From CBDEGK01 sp965237855 (GTDB lineage Bacteria > Pseudomonadota > Gammaproteobacteria > Pseudomonadales > Halieaceae), in assembly GCA_965237855.1 (NCBI GenBank), contig CBDEGK010000008.1:186001-250000 (forward strand): a stretch of 64,000 bases of DNA, written 5' to 3'. Positions 17,090 to 25,362 of the stretch are shown here, in pieces; the first letter of the stretch is position 1, and every line of letters starts with the position of its first letter. The position numbers were made by a program, and so were the translations under genes. The notes under the pieces are model-generated. The model was not told the origin of the DNA, did no database searches, and worked only from the letters and a program-made list of their open reading frames with translations.

Positions 17090-17491
17090 ATGCACGATTT
17101 AGTAAAACGAATTAAAGAAGCGGACAAGTGTTACGTGTTTGCCCGCAACGCCACGGACCGTGGCCATCCGGAACTGGCCATTGAGGCCTACCGCCATGCG
17201 GTGGACCTGAGAACGGCACTGCATGAGGACGTTAGCGAAGCGGAACGGATGGCATTGAAAGCGTTTTATGCCTACGAAGAAGCGCTCTCCTATCAACAAG
17301 GCAAGCGCAAGCGCGCCACGGGTACCTGGCAGATGGTTAATCGCTACGGCATTTTACCCACCCTGGCCAAACGCCTCGAGAGCAAGAGTGTGGAAGAAGT
17401 GCTGCCGGCATTGAAGGAATTGAAGATGGAGGACTACTCGCTACAAACGGTTGCCTCTACCTATGCCAACGAACTGAAAGAGGCCGCGTAA
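17090..17491 (+). CDS. Hypothetical helical protein
   Basis: A 133-residue, all-helical soluble protein (MHDLVKRIKEADKCYVFARN, HPELAIEAYRHAVDLRTAL, then ALKAFYAYEEALSYQQGKRK). The first part resembles a single TPR-like hairpin; no catalytic motif is visible. ATG 17090 is chosen because GGGGAG lies 6 bp upstream; the frame is open to 17030 through the previous gene. It is the last gene of the small operon and is followed by a terminator. Function unknown. Confidence 0.7.
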   Translation: MHDLVKRIKEADKCYVFARNATDRGHPELAIEAYRHAVDLRTALHEDVSEAERMALKAFYAYEEALSYQQGKRKRATGTWQMVNRYGILPTLAKRLESKSVEEVLPALKELKMEDYSLQTVASTYANELKEAA

Positions 17492-17541
17492 AGCGCGTGC
17501 CTCTCAACCGAATCTCCTAGTGAGATATGACCCCTACCCTT

Positions 17542-17572
17542 GCCCGGCAGCTATAACGTCGGGCTTTTTTTT
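17542..17572 (+). terminator. Intrinsic terminator
   Basis: GCCCGGC / GTCGGGC stem (one G-U pair), nine-base loop, T8 tail; 50 bp after the small operon and just before the convergent TSUP gene. Confidence 0.85.
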
Positions 17573-17581
17573 GCCCGTTAT

Positions 17582-18358
17582 TTACCAGAGCTGGTACAGC
17601 CCCACCAGGCTGACCGTGAGCAGTCCGATACCAATCACCCGGAAAAATACCTTGGTCTCTGCCCGCAGGGTGTACTCGTGAAAACGCAGACCGATCACGT
17701 GGCCGACCGCGGCGCAGGGCAGTAACCACAGGTGGTGTGCCCACTGCATATCAATCCCCACGTAGACAAAAGCCGATAGCTTGATCGCTACCAGGATGAA
17801 CCACAGCACAAACAGGGTGTCCCGCAGTTGGTGTTTCTCCATATGGCTGGCTGCCACGGGCACTACCAGCGGCACGGCTATCAGCGAGGTGCCACTGACG
17901 TAGCCGCCGAGCATCAGGAAAAATGCATCGATGTAGCGATTATTGCTTTTGAAAGGGCGATCGAGGATATAGGTCATCGAGTAGACAGAGACAATAGTGA
18001 AGATAAACCCCGAGATGATTTCGGCGGGAAGGGTGATGACGCCGAATACCCCGATCAACTTCGGCACGATCATCAATGCCAGCGCGTATTTAATGAACCG
18101 CCAGTTCACCGTGGAGCCCGACTGCTGGTTCTGAACAAGCGTCAGCGCCGAGAAGAACAACAGGTGCACCGCAACAATCGGCAGGAACACCAGTGGCTCA
18201 TTTACCACCAGCAACAGGAAGGGCAGGGTCAACACCGCACCCCCGAATCCAAGACCCGAGCGCACGAAGCCCCCCCACACAAACAGCAGGCCGATAATGA
18301 TGTATTGAAACGTCGCTAAGTTATCCACAATTTCCCATGACCCGAAATGTCGGACCAC
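17582..18358 (-). CDS. TSUP-family (TauE/SafE) permease
   Basis: A 258-residue inner-membrane protein with about eight helices. It has the TSUP pattern of two similar halves, each with a glycine-rich turn (FVRSGLGFGGAVLTLPFLLL; LMLGGYVSGTSLIAVPLVV). The family exports or imports sulfite, sulfoacetate, taurine-type anions and related carboxylates. The start is uncertain: GTG 18358 opens the frame, GTG 18328 (VDNLATFQY) is also plausible and gives a more usual N-terminus. No operon partner. Confidence 0.8.
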   Translation of the reverse strand: MVRHFGSWEIVDNLATFQYIIIGLLFVWGGFVRSGLGFGGAVLTLPFLLLVVNEPLVFLPIVAVHLLFFSALTLVQNQQSGSTVNWRFIKYALALMIVPKLIGVFGVITLPAEIISGFIFTIVSVYSMTYILDRPFKSNNRYIDAFFLMLGGYVSGTSLIAVPLVVPVAASHMEKHQLRDTLFVLWFILVAIKLSAFVYVGIDMQWAHHLWLLPCAAVGHVIGLRFHEYTLRAETKVFFRVIGIGLLTVSLVGLYQLW

Positions 18359-18986
18359 TCCGGCCGCCTGCGGTAATTGTGGACATGGTACCCGGAGGGT
18401 GTAACTGGGAGGTTAGAAGCTAGCCGAGCATGGCCTTTTCGGCTTCCAGGACCTTTTCCATCGCCGGGTGAGCTTTCACGCGCTCGAAAAAGGCGACGGC
18501 TTTGGGCCACTTTTCAGCATCCAGGGACATCCCGCCGTAGCCAGCACTGATGGTGGGGCTGGTCAAGGCGATATCGGCGACGCCGATGTCACCGAAAAAG
18601 AAGCCTTCAGCGGGCACAATGCTTTCCACATAATCTGCCCAGCGCGGCAGTACGTTGTTCTCCACATCTGCCAGTCGCTCCAGATCAGGATCTCCCATCC
18701 CCATCAGCTGCTTGACGAAGTTCTCGAAAAAGAACACGGCTGTGCACTCGATCCAGCGCGAATCGGCAAATTCCTCGATCCAGCGCGACCGGGCCCGGTC
18801 GGCGGGCGAAGAGGGCAGTACCGGTATCGCCGGGTACACCTCCTCCAGGTATTCGCAGATCACGCTGGAATCTGAGACCTGCAGATCACCGTCTTCCAGG
18901 GCCGGAATTTTTCCCAACGGGCTGATCTTCAGGTACTCCGGGTCATCTGAGCCAGGCATGATCATCACGTGATCGTAGTCCAGACC

Positions 18987-18992
18987 CTTGAT
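18987..18992. repeat. Target-site duplication, left copy (CTTGAT)
   Basis: CTTGAT directly before the IS21-family left end; identical to 20986-20991. Confidence 0.92.
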
Positions 18993-19097
18993 TGTCACCA
19001 GCAGTGTAAAACTGACCCACTAGCGACAATTTAAAACTGACCCACCTGAGGCACAATTACCGCCAATTTCAATCAAGAGAGAGGCGGTGTAAATGAG

Positions 19098-20120
19098 ATG
19101 TTGAATCAGGAGCAATTAGTGGACATACACGTTTTACATCGACAAGGGACGAGCATCCGCAGTATCGCCAAAGAAATGAACCTATCACGCAATACCGTAC
19201 GTCGTTATCTGCGCGATGCTGCCAAAACACCTCGCTATTCTCAGCGCGAGAAAAGGCCGTCTAAACTGGACTCGTTCAAACCCTATTTAGGAGAGCGTAT
19301 CGAGGCAGCGAAACCCTATTGGATACCGGCGACAGTCTTGTTTCGAGAGATTCTGGCGCGAGGCTACCAAGGCAAAGAAGGTATTCTGAGAGATTATCTC
19401 CGACAATTTAAGCCGAAGGCGAAAGATCCAGTCGTTCGCTTTGAGACACCGCCTGGCCAGCAGTTACAGGTAGATTTCACGACGATTCGGCGAGGCAGAA
19501 ATAGGCTTAAGGCCTTCGTTGCCACCCTGGGATACAGTCGAGCAACCTACGTACGATTCAGTCAATACGAACGGCAGGAGGATTGGTTAGCGGGTATTGA
19601 AGGTGCGTTACACTACTTTGGAGGCGTGCCTGAGGAACTGCTATTCGATAATGCCAAGTGCATCATGATTGAGCGAGACGCCTTTGGTGCCGGGAAACAT
19701 CGGTGGAACGCCAGTTTGTTGAACATGGCTCGTGATAATGGTTTTAGATTGCGCGCCTGTCGGCCCTACCGTGCTAAGACCAAGGGCAAAGTCGAGCGAT
19801 TCAACGGTTATCTTAAAGGTAGTTTTATCACACCACTGGCCGCGTCACTGAAGCAATCCGGGCTGGCGCTGGACGTGGAGGTAGCCAATGGGCAGGTGGG
19901 TCATTGGCTCGCTGACATTGCACATCAGCGAATTCACGGGACAACAGGCCAAAAGCCGCAGGTATTGCTCGATCATGAGCGATTAAGCCTCATGCCGCTG
20001 CCTTTGGCGCAGCGCTTGGTGGCTCAGGACAAACCGCGAAGCAATGCCCAGGCACTCCCGATCGAAAGTCTCCAGCATCCGCTGAGTACCTATGACCAGC
20101 TGCTGGGAGTTGCTGTATGA
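19098..20120 (+). CDS. istA: IstA-type transposase
   Basis: A 340-residue IS21-family transposase. An N-terminal helix-turn-helix (GTSIRSIAKEMNLSRNTVRR) precedes the RNase-H/integrase (rve) core: QLQVDFTTIRRGRNRLKAFV, ELLFDNAKC and the YRAKTKGKVERFNGYLKG segment holding the last acidic residue. Its stop overlaps the istB start as ATGA. It is shorter than many IstA proteins (about 390-510) but all core motifs are present. Confidence 0.93.
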   Translation: MLNQEQLVDIHVLHRQGTSIRSIAKEMNLSRNTVRRYLRDAAKTPRYSQREKRPSKLDSFKPYLGERIEAAKPYWIPATVLFREILARGYQGKEGILRDYLRQFKPKAKDPVVRFETPPGQQLQVDFTTIRRGRNRLKAFVATLGYSRATYVRFSQYERQEDWLAGIEGALHYFGGVPEELLFDNAKCIMIERDAFGAGKHRWNASLLNMARDNGFRLRACRPYRAKTKGKVERFNGYLKGSFITPLAASLKQSGLALDVEVANGQVGHWLADIAHQRIHGTTGQKPQVLLDHERLSLMPLPLAQRLVAQDKPRSNAQALPIESLQHPLSTYDQLLGVAV

Positions 20121-20902
20121 ACCTGCAGATGGAAAGAGTGCAGCAAGCCTGCGAAGTGCTTAAACTCGGTGCTGTGGCATTGGAATGGTCCGCTATCGCT
20201 GACAGGGCCTCCGGTGACGAGTCATCACTGGCTGACTTTCTTGAGCAGCTACTGCGGGTTGAGATAGACGCCAGGATGCTCCGCACCCGCGAGACTTTGC
20301 TGAGGTTTGCAGGGTTGCCGTCCGTCAAGCGTTTTGAAGACTATGACTTCAAGTTCGCCACCGGTGCACCGCGCAGGCAACTCCAGGAATTAACCAGTTT
20401 GGCCTTCATCGAGCGTGCAGAGAATATCGTGCTGCTTGGACCCAGTGGTGTCGGTAAAAGCCACCTGGCGATCAGCCTGGCATACCAGGCGGTCATGAAT
20501 GGGATCAAAACACGCTTCATTACGGCGGCGGATCTCATGCTGCAACTGGCCACCGCAAAAAAGCAGGACCGACTAGAGTCTTACCTCAAACGAAGTATCC
20601 AGGCACCTAAGTTGCTCATAATTGATGAAATAGGTTATCTGCCATTTGGCCGGGAAGAAGCCAATCTGTTTTTTAATGTCATTGCTAAACGTTATGAGCA
20701 AAGCAGTGTCATTGTGACCAGCAACTTGCCATTCTCGCAATGGTCTACTGCGTTTGCTGATGATCAGACCTTAACCGCGGCTTTACTCGACAGATTGTTA
20801 CACCATGCACATATCGTCCAGATATCGGGGAGCAGCTACCGACTCAAGGGAAAGAAAGCGGCCGGTATCGTCCCGGCAGCAAGCCAATCATTGGTTAAAT
20901 AA
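20117..20902 (+). CDS. istB: IstB-type helper ATPase
   Basis: A 261-residue AAA+ ATPase that assists IstA in target capture. It has Walker A GPSGVGKSHLA, Walker B KLLIIDEIGYLPF and sensor SVIVTSNLPFSQW, the usual DnaC-like IstB pattern. It is translationally coupled to istA. Confidence 0.95.
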   Translation: MNLQMERVQQACEVLKLGAVALEWSAIADRASGDESSLADFLEQLLRVEIDARMLRTRETLLRFAGLPSVKRFEDYDFKFATGAPRRQLQELTSLAFIERAENIVLLGPSGVGKSHLAISLAYQAVMNGIKTRFITAADLMLQLATAKKQDRLESYLKRSIQAPKLLIIDEIGYLPFGREEANLFFNVIAKRYEQSSVIVTSNLPFSQWSTAFADDQTLTAALLDRLLHHAHIVQISGSSYRLKGKKAAGIVPAASQSLVK

Positions 20903-20985
20903 CGGAAAGAAAACGCTGAGGGTGGGTCAATTTTAAATTGCTGATTAGCACGGCAAGGTGGGTCAGATTTGGACTGCTGTTGACA

Positions 20986-20991
20986 CTTGAT
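20986..20991. repeat. Target-site duplication, right copy (CTTGAT)
   Basis: CTTGAT directly after the IS right end, inside codons 21-22 of the GST gene. Confidence 0.92.
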
Positions 20992-21047
20992 GGCACAGAC
21001 CGTCATAACCTTGCGTACAAAAGGGGATAAATTAGCACCGTAAATCT

Positions 21048-21446
21048 TCATGCCAGTACATCCACGAGGATCCAGACGGAACTGATGAGGATAGTGCCGA
21101 TGGTAGAGACCATGCCGACGGGGCGGCCAACTGATGGTCCGAGCTCGCTCATCGCAAACCAGTGCAGGACCCGGCCAAATACCAGCAGGGCGCCAAGAGC
21201 GTGCAGCCAGGTATTTGAAGCGCCGAGCACTTCCATCATGATCAGTAGAAACAGGGCCATGGGTACGGTTTCTATGAAATTCCCCTGGGCGCGAATGCGC
21301 TTGATCAGCTCTTCATTGCCACCGTCACCCAGCAGGATGTTGTTTTTGACGCGGTAGAGACCCACGCGCATGGTAAACGGTATGAACATCAGGCCGAGAA
21401 TGGCCACGTACAGGGGGGTAATACTCAACAGGGAAGGCATTTCCAT
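21048..21446 (-). CDS. MAPEG-family membrane protein
   Basis: A 132-residue protein with four membrane helices and the MAPEG signature (RAQGNFIETVPMALFLLIMM, then GRVLHWFAMSE). Bacterial MAPEG proteins are microsomal-GST-like and act in glutathione conjugation or peroxide reduction. It is the first gene of an operon with the GST gene (ATGA overlap) and diverges from an HxlR regulator across two palindromes, so it is probably controlled by that regulator. Confidence 0.9.
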   Translation of the reverse strand: MEMPSLLSITPLYVAILGLMFIPFTMRVGLYRVKNNILLGDGGNEELIKRIRAQGNFIETVPMALFLLIMMEVLGASNTWLHALGALLVFGRVLHWFAMSELGPSVGRPVGMVSTIGTILISSVWILVDVLA

Positions 21447-21480
21447 GAATCATCTCCTCGAGAAATCGATCTGCACATGA

Positions 21481-21526
21481 CTTGCACAGTGCAAGTTAAT
21501 ATACGCTTTGACTTGCAAAATGCAAG
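21481..21526. promoter_or_regulatory. Twin palindromic operators between MAPEG and hxlR
   Basis: CTTGCACAGTGCAAG (21481-21495) and CTTGCAAAATGCAAG (21512-21526) are both perfect CTTGCA-N3-TGCAAG palindromes. They are 31 bp apart, about three helix turns. The second covers a possible minus-strand -35 (TTGCAT) with -10 TATATT at 21503-21498. Two identical half-site pairs between an HxlR gene and its divergent neighbour are best read as HxlR binding sites. Confidence 0.8.
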
Positions 21527-21547
21527 TATAAATCTAATACTGGGCCT

Positions 21548-21982
21548 ATGGATATTATCCCCAAACGCTCTAATTGCCCGATTTCCGTCATGCTCGACCT
21601 GATTGGAGATCGCTGGAGCCTGCTGATTCTGCGCGACAGTATCTTCTGGGGCAAACGCCGCTACAGCGAATTTCTCAGTACCACCGAGGGTATCTCCACC
21701 AATATTCTCGCCAGCCGCCTCAAGCGGCTGGAAGCGGCGGCCATGATGGAGAAATTCCGCGACCCTCGTGACCGCAAAGCCATACTCTATATACCTACCG
21801 AGCGCGGTCTCAAGCTGGTCCCGGTGCTGCTGGAGGCCATTCGCTGGGGCATGAGTGAGCTTGACGACACCGGTGTCCCCGAGATGATGCAGCCGGTACT
21901 TGAAGAGGGTGGGGCTGAATCTTTTATGGCCGACAAACGCGCCCAACTTGCCGAGGAACGCGCCGCACTGCACAATGTGTGA
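21548..21982 (+). CDS. HxlR-family transcriptional regulator
   Basis: A 144-residue winged-helix regulator: CPISVMLDLIGDRWSLLILR near the N-terminus (including the conserved Cys that many HxlR proteins use as a redox or electrophile sensor), ISTNILASRLKRLEAA, and an acidic helical end. It diverges from the MAPEG-GST operon over the two palindromes, which fits an electrophile-sensing repressor of glutathione-dependent detoxification. It is unrelated in tail and length to the HxlR protein at 1827-2684. Confidence 0.92.
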   Translation: MDIIPKRSNCPISVMLDLIGDRWSLLILRDSIFWGKRRYSEFLSTTEGISTNILASRLKRLEAAAMMEKFRDPRDRKAILYIPTERGLKLVPVLLEAIRWGMSELDDTGVPEMMQPVLEEGGAESFMADKRAQLAEERAALHNV

Positions 21983-22005
21983 CTTTTAAACCGGAGCACA
22001 CAACA

Positions 22006-22023
22006 ATGAGCGCTGAAATATGA
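22006..22023 (+). CDS. Possible 5-codon leader (MSAEI) coupled to the amidohydrolase gene
   Basis: ATG 22006 has GGAG nine bases upstream and ends in a TGA that overlaps the ATG of the amidohydrolase (ATGA). The downstream ATG itself has no good ribosome binding site, so this minileader may load ribosomes by coupling. Confidence 0.3.
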   Translation: MSAEI

Positions 22024-23891
22024 GTGAGACAACTTGGGATACCTTGATCCGCGGCGCGTTGGTTTTTGACGGCCACGGCGGCAAACCCCAACATCTTGAT
22101 ATCGCCCTCAAAGACGGCAAAGTTGTCGCCAAAGGTTCGGTGCTCGCACCTGAGCAGGCAGCCGAAATCATTGATGGTTCTGGCCAGTGGTTGATGCCGG
22201 GTCTGCTGGACATCCACACCCACCTCGACCTTGAAGTTGACCTCGACCCCGGCCTGCCGGAAGTAGTTCGCCACGGCACCACCACCGTGCTGGTGGGTAA
22301 TTGCAGCCTCGGTACCAGCTTTGGCAAGCAGCTCATCGGTGACACCAACCCCATCGTCGATTGCTTCACCCGGGTCGAAAACATCCCCAAGCCAGTGCTG
22401 GCCAAATGCGTTGACGCGGTTACCTGGGACAATACCGGTGACTACATGGATCACTTCGCCGACATACCCCTGGGCCCGAACATTGCCGCCTTCCTGCCGC
22501 ACTCCATGTTGCGGATAGAAGTGATGGGTCTGGATGATTCCGTCAACCGCGAGCCCACCCAATCAGAATTGGAACAGATGGCGGCCCTGCTGGAGAAGGC
22601 GCTCGACCAGGGCTTCATGGGCATGAGCACCGACGGCTTGCCGTTTCATTACATGGCCAACGATCCCAACACCGACAAGCGCATTCCCACCCAGTTTGCG
22701 CCCCGTAGCGAAATGAAATACCTGCTCCAGGTACTGCGTGATCGCGATAAGGTCTGGCAAACCACGCCAATTATCGAGAACCGGCTCAAGGCCTTTACCT
22801 ATTTCGCCTTCACCAGTGGGCGCCTGTACGGCAAAGCACTGAAAACGTCAGCCTTGAGTGCCATGGAGTTCGCCCTCATGCCCAAGGCAACCAATGCCTT
22901 CCTGGGTTTTGCCAAGTTGATGAATTCGAAGTTGTTCAAGGGCAACATGCATTTCCAGGCCCTGGGTACCAACTTCCGGGTCTGGGCCGACGGTATTGTC
23001 AGCCCGCTATACGAAGAACTGGAATCCACCTGCCAACTTATTGCCAAAGAATACGACGATGTGGAAGGCCGCATGGCGCTGCTGAATGATCCGGCTTTCA
23101 TCGAACAATTTAGAAAAGACTGGTCCCACGGTCGCCGCGGTTTCAACCTGGCTCACTTCAAGACCAAAATGGGTGCGCCGGATTCCATGGTGATTCGCGA
23201 TTTCGACCGCATGGTGTTCGATGGTGCCCCGGTGAGCGACTGGGAGGAGGAAAACTTCCAGCAGGTACTGGACCGACTCGAAGCGTACCAGGGTGGCGAT
23301 GCCAGCCAAGCCCGCAGCGATGACGAGAGAGATGCATTCGACAAGTTCCCCAGCCCCATCGAAGGCGATGCCAATTTCATGCTGCATATGCTGCGTGAAC
23401 ACGACAAGAACTTTCGCTTCTGGGTGGATATCGGCAATGTTGGCAACAAGGCCACCCTGGGCCTGTTGTTGCATGAAAGCACGCTGCCCGGTTTCAACGA
23501 TTCTGGCGCCCATATCACCAACATGGCTTTTTTTGACGCCAACCTGATGGCACTGAAGTTGGCCTACACAAAAGGCCTGGATGTTGTGAGTCGCATGGTG
23601 CAACGCCTGACGTCCGAGCCGGCCGAGTTCTTTGGTCTCGATGTGGGCACGCTGGATATCGGCGCCCAGGCCGACATCACCATGATCAACCCGGAACAGC
23701 TGGTGAATCACGACTGCGATCCCAAGCGTGAGTTGGTCTACCGTGAACTTTTTGAGCACAAGCAGATGGTCAACCGCCCAGACCGGGTTGTTTCCCGGGT
23801 CATGATCAATGGCACCGTGGTGTGGGAAGACAATGACTTCACCCCGGCCCTCGGGACCACCAGGCTAGGCCGGGCCCTGCGCGCCGCCTGA
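22020..23891 (+). CDS. N-acyl-D-amino-acid deacylase-like amidohydrolase
   Basis: A 623-residue metal-dependent amidohydrolase of the D-aminoacylase type. The N-terminal composite beta domain (IRGALVFDGHGGKPQHLDIA) leads into GLLDIHTHLD, the metal-binding HxH. VGNCSLGTSFGKQ carries the Cys of the D-aminoacylase metal site. FNDSGAHITNMAFFDA holds the catalytic Asp region and LDIGAQADITMINPEQL closes the fold. The family hydrolyses N-acyl-D-amino acids or related amides and lactams. It is followed 23 bp later by a methyltransferase gene. A relative lies at the right edge of the window (63365-64000). Confidence 0.88.
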   Translation: MSETTWDTLIRGALVFDGHGGKPQHLDIALKDGKVVAKGSVLAPEQAAEIIDGSGQWLMPGLLDIHTHLDLEVDLDPGLPEVVRHGTTTVLVGNCSLGTSFGKQLIGDTNPIVDCFTRVENIPKPVLAKCVDAVTWDNTGDYMDHFADIPLGPNIAAFLPHSMLRIEVMGLDDSVNREPTQSELEQMAALLEKALDQGFMGMSTDGLPFHYMANDPNTDKRIPTQFAPRSEMKYLLQVLRDRDKVWQTTPIIENRLKAFTYFAFTSGRLYGKALKTSALSAMEFALMPKATNAFLGFAKLMNSKLFKGNMHFQALGTNFRVWADGIVSPLYEELESTCQLIAKEYDDVEGRMALLNDPAFIEQFRKDWSHGRRGFNLAHFKTKMGAPDSMVIRDFDRMVFDGAPVSDWEEENFQQVLDRLEAYQGGDASQARSDDERDAFDKFPSPIEGDANFMLHMLREHDKNFRFWVDIGNVGNKATLGLLLHESTLPGFNDSGAHITNMAFFDANLMALKLAYTKGLDVVSRMVQRLTSEPAEFFGLDVGTLDIGAQADITMINPEQLVNHDCDPKRELVYRELFEHKQMVNRPDRVVSRVMINGTVVWEDNDFTPALGTTRLGRALRAA

Positions 23892-23914
23892 TCCTGGTCG
23901 GTGGTATAAGGTCG

Positions 23915-24544
23915 GTGAAAAAAAAGGACGCCAGGTTCTGGAACTGGATCGCTAAACGTTACGCCAGGCAACCGGTGGCGGATGAAGCGGCTTACCAGGC
24001 CAAGCTGGACAAAACGCGCGAGTACTTCAGCCCGCAAACCGAGGTGCTGGAGATCGGCTGCGGTACCGGTTCCACGGCAATCGCCCATGCACCGTATGTA
24101 AAACATATTCGCGCCGTCGATATTTCCGAGAAGATGATTGCGATCGCCAAGGAAAAAGCCGGCAGCGAGAACATCGATAATATAACCTTCGACTGCGCGG
24201 CCATCGACGACCTGGACGTTGCCGATGCATCACTCGATGCGGTGCTGGCCCTCAGTATTTTGCACCTGGTGTCAGACCGCGACGATGTGATCGCCGACAT
24301 TCACCGCCTGCTCAAGCCCACTGGCGTATTTATTTCCAGCACCGCCTGCCTGGGTGACAAGATGCGCTGGTTTCGATACATCGCCGCGATGGGTTACTTC
24401 CTGGGTCTATTCCCGTTACTGCGTGTATTCACAGGCAATGAATACATCGATTCAGTCAGGGCGGCTGGCTTTGACATTGACTACCAGTGGCAAGCCGAGA
24501 ACAGCCTGGCGCTGTTCATGGTGGCGAAGAAGCGCACCGTTTAA
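23915..24544 (+). CDS. Class I SAM-dependent methyltransferase
   Basis: A 209-residue methyltransferase. Motif I VLEIGCGTGSTAIAHAPYV, motif II DISEKMIAIAKEKA and LDAVLALSILHLVSDRD are present. The N-terminal FWNWIAKRYARQPVADEAAY is typical of small-molecule methyltransferases related to the ubiquinone/menaquinone group. The start is GTG 23915, followed by a lysine run. It probably shares a transcript with the amidohydrolase gene. It converges with the SDR gene, overlapping by 4 bp. Substrate unknown. Confidence 0.87.
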   Translation: MKKKDARFWNWIAKRYARQPVADEAAYQAKLDKTREYFSPQTEVLEIGCGTGSTAIAHAPYVKHIRAVDISEKMIAIAKEKAGSENIDNITFDCAAIDDLDVADASLDAVLALSILHLVSDRDDVIADIHRLLKPTGVFISSTACLGDKMRWFRYIAAMGYFLGLFPLLRVFTGNEYIDSVRAAGFDIDYQWQAENSLALFMVAKKRTV

Positions 24545-25311
24545 ACATACCGCACCATGCCGCCATCAATACGCAAATTCTGCCCACTGATATAGCCGGC
24601 CCTGGGGCTGGCGATAAACGCCACCAGGTCGGCCACTTCTTCGCGTTCGGCTATGCGCGCCGACGGGTTGGGAAAGTCGGTTTCAGCAATTTTCTTTACG
24701 ATCTCATCCCAATCTTCGCCCCAGCCTTCGCGCGCAGCCTTGGCGCGGTAACCGGCTTCCACTTCCTCGGTGCGAATCAGGCCGGGTGAAATGGTGTTTA
24801 CCGTAATACCCGTACCCGTCAATTCCTTGGCCAGCGACACGCCCATGGTGGCCAGTGCACCCTTGGCGGCGTAGTAAGCGGGCATGATGTTATTGGGTTG
24901 ATGGCTGCCAATGGTGCCCAGGTTAATGACCCGACCCCAGCCTTTGTCCCTCATGGGGCCCATCAATCCCTGGATCAGCCGGGCTGCTGACAACACGTTG
25001 ATCTCGTACATCTGCAGCCACTTGTCGTGATCGCTGTCGGACCACTTGTGGCGATCGGCGGTGCCGTAGTTATTCACCAGGATATCCACGGTCAGCCCCA
25101 GCGCTGCAATCTGATCAAGCACTTGCTGTCGGCCGGGCTCGCTGGCGATATCGCCCCACACGTGATGCGCTAAACCCGTTTCAGTGCCGTCATTATTGGC
25201 GTGGCCAATGACAATTGCGCCTTCAGCCGCCAGGGTAGTGGCGATGACTTCACCGGTGCCGCGATTACAGCCGGTGACAAGGGCAATTTTATCTTTAAGT
25301 TGTAAATCCAT
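24541..25311 (-). CDS. Short-chain dehydrogenase/reductase (classical SDR)
   Basis: A 256-residue oxidoreductase with the classical SDR motifs: TGCNRGTGE (TGxxxGxG), VNNYG in place of NNAG, catalytic YYAAK (YxxxK), and the C-terminal ISGQNLRIDGGM. NAD(P)-dependent oxidation or reduction of an alcohol/ketone is expected; the substrate cannot be assigned. Single gene in this orientation. Confidence 0.9.
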   Translation of the reverse strand: MDLQLKDKIALVTGCNRGTGEVIATTLAAEGAIVIGHANNDGTETGLAHHVWGDIASEPGRQQVLDQIAALGLTVDILVNNYGTADRHKWSDSDHDKWLQMYEINVLSAARLIQGLMGPMRDKGWGRVINLGTIGSHQPNNIMPAYYAAKGALATMGVSLAKELTGTGITVNTISPGLIRTEEVEAGYRAKAAREGWGEDWDEIVKKIAETDFPNPSARIAEREEVADLVAFIASPRAGYISGQNLRIDGGMVRYV

Positions 25312-25362
25312 ATCAATATACTAGTTACTACTTAGGGGTTGATAGAAAGCGTTGACATAATA

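Larger units (their letters stand above)
18993..20985 (+). mobile_element. IS21-family insertion sequence (1993 bp)
   Basis: Ends TGTCACCAGCAG (left) and CTGCTGTTGACA (right) are inverted repeats matching at 11 of 12 bases. Inside each end lie two copies of TGACCCAC (left near 19011 and 19038; right near 20921 and 20957, inverted), the multiple transposase-binding repeats usual in IS21-type elements. It carries istA and istB and is flanked by the 6-bp duplication CTTGAT, so it looks like a single intact and fairly recent insertion. Confidence 0.93.
18420..21051 (-). pseudogene. Glutathione S-transferase gene split by IS21-family insertion
   Basis: The first 22 codons (MKIYGANLSPFVRKVMTVCA, IK) lie at 20986-21051 and the remaining 188 codons at 18420-18986, with the IS between. 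Deleting the IS and one copy of the 6-bp duplication joins CAIK directly to GLDYDHVMIMPG in frame and gives a normal 210-residue GST. That enzyme has a thioredoxin-like N-domain with SPFVRKV and the cis-proline segment GKIPALEDGDLQVSDSSVI, and a helical C-domain (residues about 85-205). Its start overlaps the MAPEG stop as ATGA, so it was the second gene of a detoxification operon. It can no longer be made as one protein. Confidence 0.93.
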
